This document shows positions 25,813 to 34,337 of a DNA stretch of 64,000 nucleotides, piece by piece. The translations under genes were made by a program, and so were the position numbers. The notes under the pieces were generated by a model, which was not told the DNA's origin, made no database searches, and worked only from the letters and a program-made list of their open reading frames with translations. This DNA is from CBFHND01 sp965657085 (lineage in GTDB: Bacteria > Pseudomonadota > Alphaproteobacteria > Rhodobacterales > Rhodobacteraceae): NCBI GenBank assembly GCA_965657085.1, contig CBFHND010000020.1, positions 1 through 64,000 of the forward strand, written 5' to 3'. Position 1 is the first letter of the stretch. Every line of letters begins with the position of its first letter.

Positions 25813-28800
25813 AACGTCCAACCCGATTTACGGCCCGGCCCACAAACCGGTCGTTCGTGAAACGCACCCCAACCAAGCCTGCTGTCACGGTCAAACCGAC
25901 AGTAAAACCGGGCGGTGCAGGTGGCGCGTTTGCCACCCGTGTCTCTACGGTTAAGCCGATCAAAAAACCTCAGCCTTCGCCGATCAAGCATCAGGTGAAG
26001 CCCACGAAACCGGTGGTCACACGGCCCACGACCGTGAAACCGACGGTGATCAAACCGACCGTTATAAAGCCGGGGGTGACCAAACCGACCGTTATAAAGC
26101 CGGGGGTTGTAAAGCCCGGAGTTATCAAACCGGGCATCGTAAAACCCGGAGTGATCAAACCCGGTATCATCAAGCCGGGGGTCATCAAGCCGGGCATTAT
26201 CAAGCCCGGAACGATCAAACCGACAGACCCTTCGCCCGGCATCACCTTGCCCGGCACGATCAAGCCGGGCGTGATCAAACCCGGTGTCATTCTGGACCCC
26301 GATGTTCTGGACGATCTGCTGGGACGCAAAAACTCCAACGACCCGCTTTTGCTGCTGCCGCTCCGGCTTGAGTACCGGGTGGTGCAGCGCAACGCGCGGC
26401 TGTTGGTCATGGACAACTCCGCCAAGGTCAAAGCGGTGGAGGCCGCGCGGCTTTCGGTCAAGGGGACCAGCAAGACAGCCGTGGTCTCACGCCAGAAAAG
26501 TGTCGAAAAGGCCCGCAAGACAGCGGTGCAGAAACCCGGTAGCCTTGTGGCCTTCACACCGCAGAAAGAAGACCACATTTGGTTCCGCTGGTTTCCTGAC
26601 AGCAACTTTGCCGAGGACGGCATTGCGGCCCCCTCACCCGAAGAGATCGAGGCACGCGATACTTTTCTGAGCGCCGATGCGCGCGGTGTCTGGCCGGACC
26701 TGCGTGACGAGGGTGTCAATCAGGCATGGCAGACCTTTGTGGCGCATGTCGGATTGGCACGCGCCATTCACCTGATGCGCAGCCGTGGCGATGGCACCGA
26801 TCCCAACTGGGACAAACGTGTGGGGCGCATTGCGGCCCTGCCTTCCAAGGTGAAACTCTTTGCGTTGGAGGGTGAAAGGATCACCGAACTTGCGACTGGT
26901 GCTGGCATCCCGCCGAACACCGCCGCCGAAAGCAGCCCCGTGTCCTATGCGCCCGATCAACTGGCCGATCTGGAATGGATGACCGATTTCGACGCGGCCG
27001 TTCGCAATGGCATGGGCGTGCGCATCTCGGATCAGGACATGGTCGAAAAGGCATTGAAAGCCGATTGGATCATCGCCGTTGGTCTGCATCCCGGCAAGGC
27101 CGAAGACGAGGTCGAAACCCTTCTGCGTGACCAGATCGCCAATGGGGATCTGGAATTCCTTGAACAGGATGCACCCACCAACAACTCTCCTTCGGGGACA
27201 ACGGATCTGCGCGCGCAACCTGCCGACGTGATCAAGGAAACCGGAAAGGCCACGCACCGTGAAGGCGGCGGCACGCAGGCCGGTGGCGCAGCGGCTTTAC
27301 TGGCCGAAGCCTTGGGCATGTCCCCCAGCGTGCTGGAAAAGGGGATCAACGCGGCGGATCAGGCCTTTGCCGATGCGCAGGCGATGATGCGCGTGGTCGG
27401 TCCTGCCCTTCTGGACGAGGCCATGGATGGCAAGACCCATCTGACGGATGTCTCCGAGACCGAGTTTCTGGATGCGATGGCGGCCGCCGTGGTGGCGCGG
27501 GGCGCTCTGTCGCCCATGCGTATCGGCGACAACGCCTATGGTGTGGCAACGATCACCGATATCCGCGAGATCGAATATGACAACGCATCTGCTGATCCCA
27601 AGGACCGGGTCGAGGCGTTCATGGGCGCACACGCCTCGGGCCTGCGGTTATTTTACCCTTCGGTGACAGCCCAGCGTGCCACTGTCATCCAACCCGACGA
27701 CCCCGATGCGTCTGACAAGCTCGAAGAAATTCTCAAGATCAATCGCGTGTCGACCCGCCTTGATGTGGGCGATGCAGGAAGCACCAGCACCCGTAGCATC
27801 GGCTGTCCCTATGTCACAGGGCGGCAGGATGACCACAAACCCACAAGCTACCTTGAGGATTTGCGCCGGGAATCCATCGACAAGCTGCCCGATCCAACCG
27901 CCAGTGATCGCAACTGGCCCCTGCTTTATCGGCTGGCCCGTCAGACTTTGACCCGGAACACGTCCTTGCAGATCATGGGGGGCAAGCTGACTGCCCAGCG
28001 CAGCACCGATATGAAGTTGCGCACGCTGCAATCCCAGAGCCTGACAATGAAGCGCCAGACACTGCCTGCAATGAAGTCGCTCGGGCAGATGTCGGTGCAG
28101 GGCCTGAGCCTTGTCAAACCTGGCTCAATCGCTGGGGTCACACCGCAAGTGCTGGAAGTGATCCGCACCGCGAACGCGGCCTTTTCGGATGCAACACACC
28201 ATCTGGGCGCCATTGCCAGCCGCGATGGTGGCACGGCCCAGCTCGAAGTGCTGATGTTGGAGGTGTTCGACTTGTTCCAACACCGTCTGGATGCCTGGGC
28301 CATCGGCCTGGCCTACAGCCGCATGAAAGAGGTTCGTGCCGAAAACCGTAACCAAAGCCTGTTCGCAGGGTACTACGGGATGCTGGGCCGCTTGCGCAAA
28401 ACGTCCGCCACTGCGGCAAATGACGGCTATATTCAGGCCCCGACAGCGGCCCACGCGACATCGGCGGCTGTCATGCGCTCGGCCTATCTGCGCCACCGAG
28501 ACGAAGGGGCATTCGCCATCAATCTACGGTCTGCGCGGGCCACGCGTGCGATGAAGCTGCTCGAAATGCTGCGCAAGGGTCTGACCCTTGGCGAAGCACT
28601 GGGTTTGCGAGGCGAACGGTGGCTGCGCGACAATCTGGGGGCGGGCGAAATCCTGCCTTTGCGCCAGAAATTCCCGCTCAAAACCTCTGCGACCGATCCC
28701 ACACCACAGCGCCTGTTCGACGGGCTGGCGTTGGTGGAGGGCAGCACCTCGGGCTTGAACACCAAACAACAGCAGTTGCGCAAGGCATTGTCCGAAGATC

Positions 28801-30677
28801 TGGATGCGATCAGCGATCTGGTCACAGCCGAAGCCGTGCACCTGCGGTGCATGGGGGCGACCGATGCCGCCGCTGCATGGCTGGATGTGTTGTCTGGTGG
28901 GTCGGTGCCCGGCGCGCCGTCCGTTTTGAAGACACAGCGCTACGGACACGGGTCAGACCATCGGCTGACGCTGGTTCTGCCCGAAGCCGCCAAGGCCAAT
29001 CCCAATGCGCCCCGTACAGTAGGCGATGCCAGTTTCGCGGCAATGGCTGAGAATGTTCTGCCAGATTTTGCCAAGGCAACGGTGTCCGTGCGCGCAGCAC
29101 TCGTGGAAGACCCCGAAACGCTTGTCGAGGCCCGGCTTGGCCTGCAGGCGGATTTGAAAATGACTGCGATGGATTTCGTGGTGGGTGGCGTGTCCGAGGT
29201 GCGCACCCGCGCAGGGCACATTGCCAAACGTCGCTGGATCGAAGGCGCCGCACCCTTTTCGAAACTGGGAAAACTGCCCGCGGCGGGCACCGCATCAGCC
29301 CTGTCCAGCGACGTGATCTGGGACATAAACACCGACGAGATCGAAAACAAACTGCGGATGCCAGAGCGCGCAGAGCACCTGCGCCGGATCGGGCAACGCG
29401 CGCGACCGATGGATGCTGCAGACCTGAATGCCGCGGCCGATCCGTCAAAGCCTTTGACCGAGGCCGAGATGATCGTTTCGCTGACCCATGCCGTGTCGGA
29501 CATGAGCACGCGCGCCAGCACCCTGTCGCGGATCGTGGATCAACGCGGTGCCATGCTTTTGACTGCGCGCAACCAGTTCTTCCGCGACGCCTTTGCGCTG
29601 GCAGGATCGGCGCAGGGCACCACGATGGAGCGTCTGGCCCAGCAAAGCGTCAGCCTGCTGAAGCGTTGGACCGCCTTGCAGGATATGCTGTGGGGTGTCG
29701 CAGGTCTGGGGTTGCCGCAGGCGCTGCGTCTGGAAAGTGCAGGCGACATGCTAAGCGATCTGCGCGGTGCCGAAGAACGCATCATGGCCTATGAAAGCGC
29801 GCTCAAAACCAAGTCCAAAGGCCTGCGGCAAGCGATCAGCGCTGCACGCACGGCAGACCTTGGCACGGCGGCAGCGTTGCGGGGGGTGCTGTCGGCATTG
29901 ATGGAGGCCATGCAAGGCGCGCTGGACGGTGATGCCATGCCAATTGCACCGGTTTACCCGCGCACCGCGCCGACCACGCCTTTGCTGGACAAGGCAGTGG
30001 CAACGACAAGTGCGTTGGCCGAATGGGCGCGTGTGCGCAAAGCCGTGCGCGGCGCGCACGATCTTCTGGGCAGCAACGCCAAATGGAAGGTCTATCCGGT
30101 ACTGGCCAAGGCAACTGACGACACGGAGGATGATGACACAAAAGTGCCGTCAGAAGCCGAAGAACCCGTGGCCCGGCACTTTGGCCTGTTCCTGAGCAGC
30201 GCAAGTGCACCCGCAGCGCAGAAGACCTATAGCGGGTTCGTGGTGGACGACTGGACCGAACAGAGGCCCAGCCTGACACAGGATGCCGCCATCGCCGTCA
30301 ACTACGACACCCCGCAGAGCGAGGCACCCAACTGCCTGCTTCTGTGTGTTCCGCCCAAGTCCGGCACCTATTCCTGGACCGAGGACCGCGCAGCGCAGAT
30401 GGTGCGCGAGACGATCATGTTCATGCAAATCCGTGCACTGGCCACCCATGACCATCTGGCCAGCCCCACCTTGCGCCCCGGCATGAACCGCGTGGCCTAT
30501 GCAGGGACCGGAGCAAAACAGACAGCGCGCATTCCGCAAGCCTCTTTGGTGTTCAAGACCGGCAACCTGAACCTGGCCGATGGACAGCTTGTGCGCACTT
30601 CGTTGTCGAGCAAGACGGTTCAATCCTTCCAACGTACCACGCAGGAACGCGTGGGCTTTACCCGGATCAAGGAATAA
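25809..30677 (+). CDS. Uncharacterised 1622-residue protein with N-terminal Lys-Pro-Gly repeat
   Basis: The largest protein of the operon. Residues 1-75 are very basic and Thr/Pro-rich; about 75-160 are a pentapeptide repeat of the form K-P-G-V/I-I; then a globular part starts with LLLLPLRLEYRVVQRN (about 180-195) and DHIWFRWFPDSNF (about 255), followed by roughly 1350 residues of mostly helical, Ala-rich sequence with no known catalytic motif. The Pro-rich arm is a likely extended linker or binding tail. No signal peptide. The ATG at 25809 overlaps the previous stop. I recall the PLRLEYR-then-WFRWFP pattern in unnamed large proteins elsewhere; the function is unknown. Confidence 0.75.
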   Translation: MKRPTRFTARPTNRSFVKRTPTKPAVTVKPTVKPGGAGGAFATRVSTVKPIKKPQPSPIKHQVKPTKPVVTRPTTVKPTVIKPTVIKPGVTKPTVIKPGVVKPGVIKPGIVKPGVIKPGIIKPGVIKPGIIKPGTIKPTDPSPGITLPGTIKPGVIKPGVILDPDVLDDLLGRKNSNDPLLLLPLRLEYRVVQRNARLLVMDNSAKVKAVEAARLSVKGTSKTAVVSRQKSVEKARKTAVQKPGSLVAFTPQKEDHIWFRWFPDSNFAEDGIAAPSPEEIEARDTFLSADARGVWPDLRDEGVNQAWQTFVAHVGLARAIHLMRSRGDGTDPNWDKRVGRIAALPSKVKLFALEGERITELATGAGIPPNTAAESSPVSYAPDQLADLEWMTDFDAAVRNGMGVRISDQDMVEKALKADWIIAVGLHPGKAEDEVETLLRDQIANGDLEFLEQDAPTNNSPSGTTDLRAQPADVIKETGKATHREGGGTQAGGAAALLAEALGMSPSVLEKGINAADQAFADAQAMMRVVGPALLDEAMDGKTHLTDVSETEFLDAMAAAVVARGALSPMRIGDNAYGVATITDIREIEYDNASADPKDRVEAFMGAHASGLRLFYPSVTAQRATVIQPDDPDASDKLEEILKINRVSTRLDVGDAGSTSTRSIGCPYVTGRQDDHKPTSYLEDLRRESIDKLPDPTASDRNWPLLYRLARQTLTRNTSLQIMGGKLTAQRSTDMKLRTLQSQSLTMKRQTLPAMKSLGQMSVQGLSLVKPGSIAGVTPQVLEVIRTANAAFSDATHHLGAIASRDGGTAQLEVLMLEVFDLFQHRLDAWAIGLAYSRMKEVRAENRNQSLFAGYYGMLGRLRKTSATAANDGYIQAPTAAHATSAAVMRSAYLRHRDEGAFAINLRSARATRAMKLLEMLRKGLTLGEALGLRGERWLRDNLGAGEILPLRQKFPLKTSATDPTPQRLFDGLALVEGSTSGLNTKQQQLRKALSEDLDAISDLVTAEAVHLRCMGATDAAAAWLDVLSGGSVPGAPSVLKTQRYGHGSDHRLTLVLPEAAKANPNAPRTVGDASFAAMAENVLPDFAKATVSVRAALVEDPETLVEARLGLQADLKMTAMDFVVGGVSEVRTRAGHIAKRRWIEGAAPFSKLGKLPAAGTASALSSDVIWDINTDEIENKLRMPERAEHLRRIGQRARPMDAADLNAAADPSKPLTEAEMIVSLTHAVSDMSTRASTLSRIVDQRGAMLLTARNQFFRDAFALAGSAQGTTMERLAQQSVSLLKRWTALQDMLWGVAGLGLPQALRLESAGDMLSDLRGAEERIMAYESALKTKSKGLRQAISAARTADLGTAAALRGVLSALMEAMQGALDGDAMPIAPVYPRTAPTTPLLDKAVATTSALAEWARVRKAVRGAHDLLGSNAKWKVYPVLAKATDDTEDDDTKVPSEAEEPVARHFGLFLSSASAPAAQKTYSGFVVDDWTEQRPSLTQDAAIAVNYDTPQSEAPNCLLLCVPPKSGTYSWTEDRAAQMVRETIMFMQIRALATHDHLASPTLRPGMNRVAYAGTGAKQTARIPQASLVFKTGNLNLADGQLVRTSLSSKTVQSFQRTTQERVGFTRIKE
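26032..26289 (+). repeat. Degenerate 15-bp tandem repeat encoding K-P-G-V-I units
   Basis: Within the 1622-residue gene, copies of a 15-base unit related to ATCAAACCGGGCGTG run for about 260 bases. Synonymous differences between copies (AAA/AAG, CCG/CCC, GGC/GGG/GGA) keep the K-P-G/T-V/I-I/V peptide almost constant, which indicates selection on the protein repeat. A break with TDPSPGITLPG occurs near the end. It is a coding repeat, not a CRISPR or minisatellite in noncoding DNA. Confidence 0.85.
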
Positions 30678-30681
30678 TTCG

Positions 30682-32001
30682 ATGCCCCCGCCCCCCGAGA
30701 TCAAGTCCCAACAGCTTCACGCAATCAACACCTCGCCCGATGTGCGCGAGGCCTTGGAAGCGCGTGTCAAAGACCCATTGTGGTTTCTGGCCCGCCAATG
30801 GCAAACCGGTGAATTCGAGGCCGAAAGCGGGGGCCGCCCGGCCCAGATCGAAACCCAGACCGAGGAATATGCCTTTCAAAGTGTTCAGATTGGCAAAACG
30901 CAACGGCCAGTGGATCCGGCCGACCCTCTGGATGCGCTGGTCGAGGCCGAAACACCCGCCGGGGATGCAGATGCCTGGAATGCCGAGGCGCTGGAATACG
31001 AATTTGGGCTGAAAGCACGTGGGCACGAATTCGAGGCCGGGGAATATGACGGCCGCGCCCTGGATTGGCATGACTTCAGGATCAAACGTCTGGTCGATGC
31101 GCCCAACTCGCAAAGTGCGCAGGACACACAATCGATGGTCCCCAACCAACTGACCTTTCCCGGCGCACCCGATCCGCGTTGGTGGGCGATGGAGGAAGGC
31201 GACGCCTATTTCGAGAACCCCGAAGACCCTGAACCCAACATCCTGTCCCTGATGTTGCCAGAGTTTTCCTTTGTGGACGTGAACAACTGGTACATCGTGC
31301 CGGCGCCCATGTCCTCTGGATCAGTGCGCAAAGTGAAATCGGTCAAGGTGGTGGACAGCTTTGGTGTCGTCACTGAGCTTGACCCGGTTGTCAGCGAAAA
31401 GGAAACGGCTGATTGGGCGATGTTCGCAATCGACGGGGCGGGCAACGCCGAAGGGTTGGACGGTTCCGTTCTGATGGCGCCCAATGTCGCGATGCAAGTG
31501 GTCGAGAATGACGAAGTCGAAGAGGTCCGCTTCATGCGGGATGAAAGCGTCAACCTGGTATGGGCGTGGGAACGTCAAATCGTGGACGAAAACGGCGAAA
31601 CCATAAGCACCAACAGCGATCGCCCCGAGTCAGAACCTGATGACGGCCCCAAAGGACCACTGCCCGAGTTCAAACTGAAATCGCCAACGGCCCGCGCGTG
31701 GATACCTTACGTGCCGCGTCAAAAGGCGAAGACGCCCGCGCTGAACGGCCAGATTGCGTTGCGCCGGGGCCGCACGGATGAAACCGCGACAAAGGCCAAT
31801 CCGCAGTACCGGTCAAAGCTGGTCGAAGAAGCCACGCACATTGCCGAAGAACAGATACCCCTTACACCTTTGCGGGTGCGCCGGGTGCAGCGGTACGCGC
31901 GCGGGTCCGATGGCGCCGCACACTTCTGGGTGGGCCGCGACCGCGAGATCTCGGCGCGGACGGCCCGGCCCGGTTTGCGGTTCGATTACCTGGACGACTA
32001 A
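30682..32001 (+). CDS. Uncharacterised 439-residue protein ending the first large operon
   Basis: Function not recognised. The N-terminal region reads PLWFLARQWQTGEFEAESGG, the middle has PGAPDPRWWAMEEGDAYFE, LLPEFSFVDVNNWYIVPAPM and VRKVKSVKVVDSFGV, and the end has ARAWIPYVPRQ, IALRRGR and AAHFWVGRDREI followed by LRFDYLDD. This motif order is one I recall from a widespread unnamed family that sits next to the other three large proteins. It is acidic, soluble and without signal peptide. Start ATG 30682 lies 4 bases after the previous stop, with AAGGA upstream. The stop overlaps the convergent gap gene by 4 bases. Confidence 0.75.
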   Translation: MPPPPEIKSQQLHAINTSPDVREALEARVKDPLWFLARQWQTGEFEAESGGRPAQIETQTEEYAFQSVQIGKTQRPVDPADPLDALVEAETPAGDADAWNAEALEYEFGLKARGHEFEAGEYDGRALDWHDFRIKRLVDAPNSQSAQDTQSMVPNQLTFPGAPDPRWWAMEEGDAYFENPEDPEPNILSLMLPEFSFVDVNNWYIVPAPMSSGSVRKVKSVKVVDSFGVVTELDPVVSEKETADWAMFAIDGAGNAEGLDGSVLMAPNVAMQVVENDEVEEVRFMRDESVNLVWAWERQIVDENGETISTNSDRPESEPDDGPKGPLPEFKLKSPTARAWIPYVPRQKAKTPALNGQIALRRGRTDETATKANPQYRSKLVEEATHIAEEQIPLTPLRVRRVQRYARGSDGAAHFWVGRDREISARTARPGLRFDYLDD

Positions 32002-33023
32002 GCGGCGAGTTCTGCGGGTTTGATCAGAGCACCCATATGCGCAGCCGTGTCCAGCATACGGTTGGAAAAGCCCCATTCGTTGTCGTACCAGCTGACCACG
32101 CGGATCATGCCGCCCTCGGTCACCTTTGTCTGGTCCGCAGCAAAGATCGATGAATGCGGATCGTGCATGAAATCAACCGAAACAGTCGGATCATCCGACA
32201 CGCCAAGAATACCCGTCAGCGGCCCCGTGGCCGATGCCGCCTTGACCGCGTCGATCACATCCTGAACGGATGCGGTGCGGCGGGGCATGAACGACAGATC
32301 GACTACCGATACATTGGGTGTTGGAACACGGATCGCGGACCCATCGAGCCGTCCGGCCAGATGCGGCAGGACCAAACCCACAGCACGCGCGGCCCCGGTC
32401 GAAGTCGGGATCATGCTCATCCCCGCGGCGCGGGCGCGGTACAGGTCCTTGTGCGCCGTATCCAACACGGGCTGATCACCGGTGTAGGAATGGATCGTGG
32501 TCATGTAACCGGTTTCAATGCCAAAAGCGTCGTCCAGAACCTGCGCCAGTGGGGCAAGACAGTTGGTGGTGCAAGACGCATTGGACACCACCAGATCGCT
32601 TGCCGACAGTTCAAGGTGGTTGACCCCGTAGACAATCGTCTGGTCCGCATCCTGACAGGGTGCGGACACGAGAACACGTTTCGATCCGTTTTCCAGATGC
32701 GCAGAGGCCGCGTCGCGGTTGGTAAAGCGCCCGGTACATTCCAATGCGATGTCAACGTCTGACCATGGAAGGTCCGCCGGATCGCGCTCAGCCGTGATGC
32801 GGATGCTATGGGTCCCAACGTGCAGCTGCCCATCTTCGAGCGTAACAGGTGTTTGCAGGCGTCCATGCACACTGTCGTACTTCAACAGGTGCGCATTGGT
32901 TTCCGGATCTGCCAGATCATTGATTGCGACGATTTTGATATCAGTGCGTCCACTTTCCAGCAAAGCGCGCAGAACACTGCGCCCGATACGGCCAAAACCA
33001 TTGATTGCTACATTCAGTGTCAT
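31998..33023 (-). CDS. gap: Glyceraldehyde-3-phosphate dehydrogenase, type I
   Basis: A 341-residue GAPDH. The cofactor motif is INGFGRIGRSVLRAL, the catalytic Cys151 is in SNASCTTNCLAPL and His178 in TTIHSYTGDQ; SWYDNEWGFSNRM closes the catalytic domain. It interconverts glyceraldehyde-3-phosphate and 1,3-bisphosphoglycerate in glycolysis/gluconeogenesis. It is monocistronic and convergent with the preceding large operon. GGAGG precedes the start, and a perfect 18-bp palindrome of LacI-operator type lies 18 bases upstream, implying carbon-source control. Confidence 0.95.
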   Translation of the reverse strand: MTLNVAINGFGRIGRSVLRALLESGRTDIKIVAINDLADPETNAHLLKYDSVHGRLQTPVTLEDGQLHVGTHSIRITAERDPADLPWSDVDIALECTGRFTNRDAASAHLENGSKRVLVSAPCQDADQTIVYGVNHLELSASDLVVSNASCTTNCLAPLAQVLDDAFGIETGYMTTIHSYTGDQPVLDTAHKDLYRARAAGMSMIPTSTGAARAVGLVLPHLAGRLDGSAIRVPTPNVSVVDLSFMPRRTASVQDVIDAVKAASATGPLTGILGVSDDPTVSVDFMHDPHSSIFAADQTKVTEGGMIRVVSWYDNEWGFSNRMLDTAAHMGALIKPAELAA

Positions 33024-33040
33024 GGGCTTCCTCCATCAGT

Positions 33041-33058
33041 TGTGTTAGCGCTAACACA
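33041..33058. promoter_or_regulatory. LacI-family-type operator upstream of gap
   Basis: TGTGTTAGCGCTAACACA is a perfect 18-bp palindrome with the central CG-containing TTAGCGCTAA core usual for LacI/GalR-family regulators. It lies 18 bases upstream of the gap start and overlaps where its promoter should be. A central-carbon LacI regulator such as CceR of alphaproteobacteria is a reasonable candidate, but no lacI-type gene is in the window. Confidence 0.7.
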
Positions 33059-33100
33059 TTTGGAGGATTCGTGCAAAGGGCTGTTTGCCTTTGTGATGAC

Positions 33101-33898
33101 TTACAGATCGATCGGGTTCGAGGGGCCCATGTCCAGCCGCGTGATATGGGTCGCAATGTCTTGTGGGAAGGCCGTGCGAACCAGAGGGTCATGACCCGGA
33201 ATGATCAGATCAGGGTGGCTTGCCAAGCGAGACAACGTGTCGAATCCATCCAGCATGTCCTGCAAATCCACAACAATTGGAAACGGTTTGCGCAGCCGCT
33301 GGTTCTCATAGAAATGCGCCGCGTCCGAGGCCAAAACCAGCCAGCCCGAAGCGGTGCGCACCCGCACGCATTGCAACCCGCGGGAATGCCCGCCGATGCA
33401 ATGCACCGTGACCCCATCCACGATCTCGGCATCACCCTCGTAAAAGCGGACCTTGCCCGAATAAAGCCGCGTGACCGCCTCGCAGATGTGGCTGGCTGTA
33501 AAGGGCATACGCAAAGTGTCATGGCACATGCACGGCCCCGTCGCATAAGCCATTTCCGCGGCCTGCATGTGCAAGGTCGCATTGGGGAACAGGTGCAACC
33601 CGCCCGCATGGTCATAGTGCAGGTGCGTGACGATCAGCGTGTCGATCTGGTCTGGCGCGATCCCCAATGGGGCAAGTGCCGAATGTGGATCAAGCACGAT
33701 GGGCCGCCCACGCGCCTCTGCCTCGCCAGCATCATACCCGGTATCAACAAGGATCGTGCGGCCACCACCGCGCAAAACCCACATGTAATAGTCCATCGCG
33801 TGCGGCGCATCGTGGTTGTCATCAAAGATGAAACTGTCCGCACGGGTCCGCGCATTGCGGTCGGCGTATTTGACGGCGTGAACAGTCCATTCGGTCAT
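33101..33898 (-). CDS. Metallo-beta-lactamase fold hydrolase, N-acyl homoserine lactonase-like
   Basis: A 265-residue MBL-fold hydrolase with the zinc motif VTHLHYDHAGGLHLFP (HxHxDH), a later GGHSRGLQ histidine, the bridging Asp in LASDAAHFYEN and a final PGHDPLV. This arrangement is that of AiiA/AttM-type lactonases, which open lactone rings. In roseobacters such genes may act on acyl-homoserine lactones or on metabolic lactones. Here it follows, with a 4-base overlap, a small ABM-type monooxygenase, so a catabolic lactone is at least as likely as quorum quenching. Confidence 0.8.
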   Translation of the reverse strand: MTEWTVHAVKYADRNARTRADSFIFDDNHDAPHAMDYYMWVLRGGGRTILVDTGYDAGEAEARGRPIVLDPHSALAPLGIAPDQIDTLIVTHLHYDHAGGLHLFPNATLHMQAAEMAYATGPCMCHDTLRMPFTASHICEAVTRLYSGKVRFYEGDAEIVDGVTVHCIGGHSRGLQCVRVRTASGWLVLASDAAHFYENQRLRKPFPIVVDLQDMLDGFDTLSRLASHPDLIIPGHDPLVRTAFPQDIATHITRLDMGPSNPIDL

Positions 33899-34188
33899 TG
33901 CGACACCTCGCCGTATGTTTTGATGACCTTGTCTTGCACCATCTCGGACACGGCAGCATCAAAGCTGCGGAAGTGTTCGGTTTGAAGATGCGCATCGAAG
34001 GCCTCGGCGCTGTCGTAAATCTCGTAAAGAAACACCTCGTCCGGGTATGCGGGGTCCGTCAAAACATCAAAACGTTGGCAGCCGGGTTCATCGCACAGGG
34101 ATGCCTGTGCATTGGCGTGCATCAACGGAATGAACCGATCCCAGTCCCCCGGCCGGATGGAAAGCGTGACACAGACGGCAAATGCCAT
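33895..34188 (-). CDS. ABM-domain putative quinol monooxygenase
   Basis: A 97-residue dimeric alpha+beta barrel protein: FAVCVTLSIRPGDWDRFIPL, EPGCQRFDVL, DEVFLYEIYDSAEAFDAHLQTEHF and a C-terminal VIKTYGEV strand. The E-P-G-C-x-x-F/Y-D and Y-x-D-x-x-A-F-x-x-H signature is that of the YgiN/LsrG-like antibiotic biosynthesis monooxygenase family, small cofactorless oxygenases or isomerases. It is translationally coupled to the lactonase-like hydrolase and divergent from the isopropylmalate-dehydrogenase-like gene. Confidence 0.8.
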   Translation of the reverse strand: MAFAVCVTLSIRPGDWDRFIPLMHANAQASLCDEPGCQRFDVLTDPAYPDEVFLYEIYDSAEAFDAHLQTEHFRSFDAAVSEMVQDKVIKTYGEVSQ

Positions 34189-34274
34189 GATCGGATCCCT
34201 TCGTTGGTGTTGCGCCGCAAAGCGCCCTTGGGGAGAAACCTATACCGAGGACGAATTTGATGTTGAAGAAATTA

Positions 34275-34296
34275 ATGTATGCAATAATGTATACAT
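34275..34296. promoter_or_regulatory. Candidate GntR/FCD operator in the divergent promoter region
   Basis: ATGTATGCA (34275-34283) and the perfect palindrome ATGTATACAT (34287-34296) form a closely spaced double site in the region between the ABM and dehydrogenase genes. TGTATACA-type half-sites are common for FCD-subfamily GntR regulators, and such a gene ends the plus-strand operon at 36454. The AT-rich context is consistent with promoter DNA. Binding of that regulator is inferred. Confidence 0.5.
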
Positions 34297-34337
34297 AGAG
34301 CAAAGAGGCGCGGGTCTTGCCCGCGAGAAAGTTCATC

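Noticed and set aside
26032..26289. Possible CRISPR array or minisatellite
   Set aside because: The units are contiguous without spacers and lie in frame in a long coding sequence encoding a constant pentapeptide.
33101..33898. Firm call as a quorum-quenching acyl-homoserine lactonase
   Set aside because: The motif set fits many MBL lactonases and the ABM partner suggests a catabolic lactone; no quorum-sensing genes are nearby.
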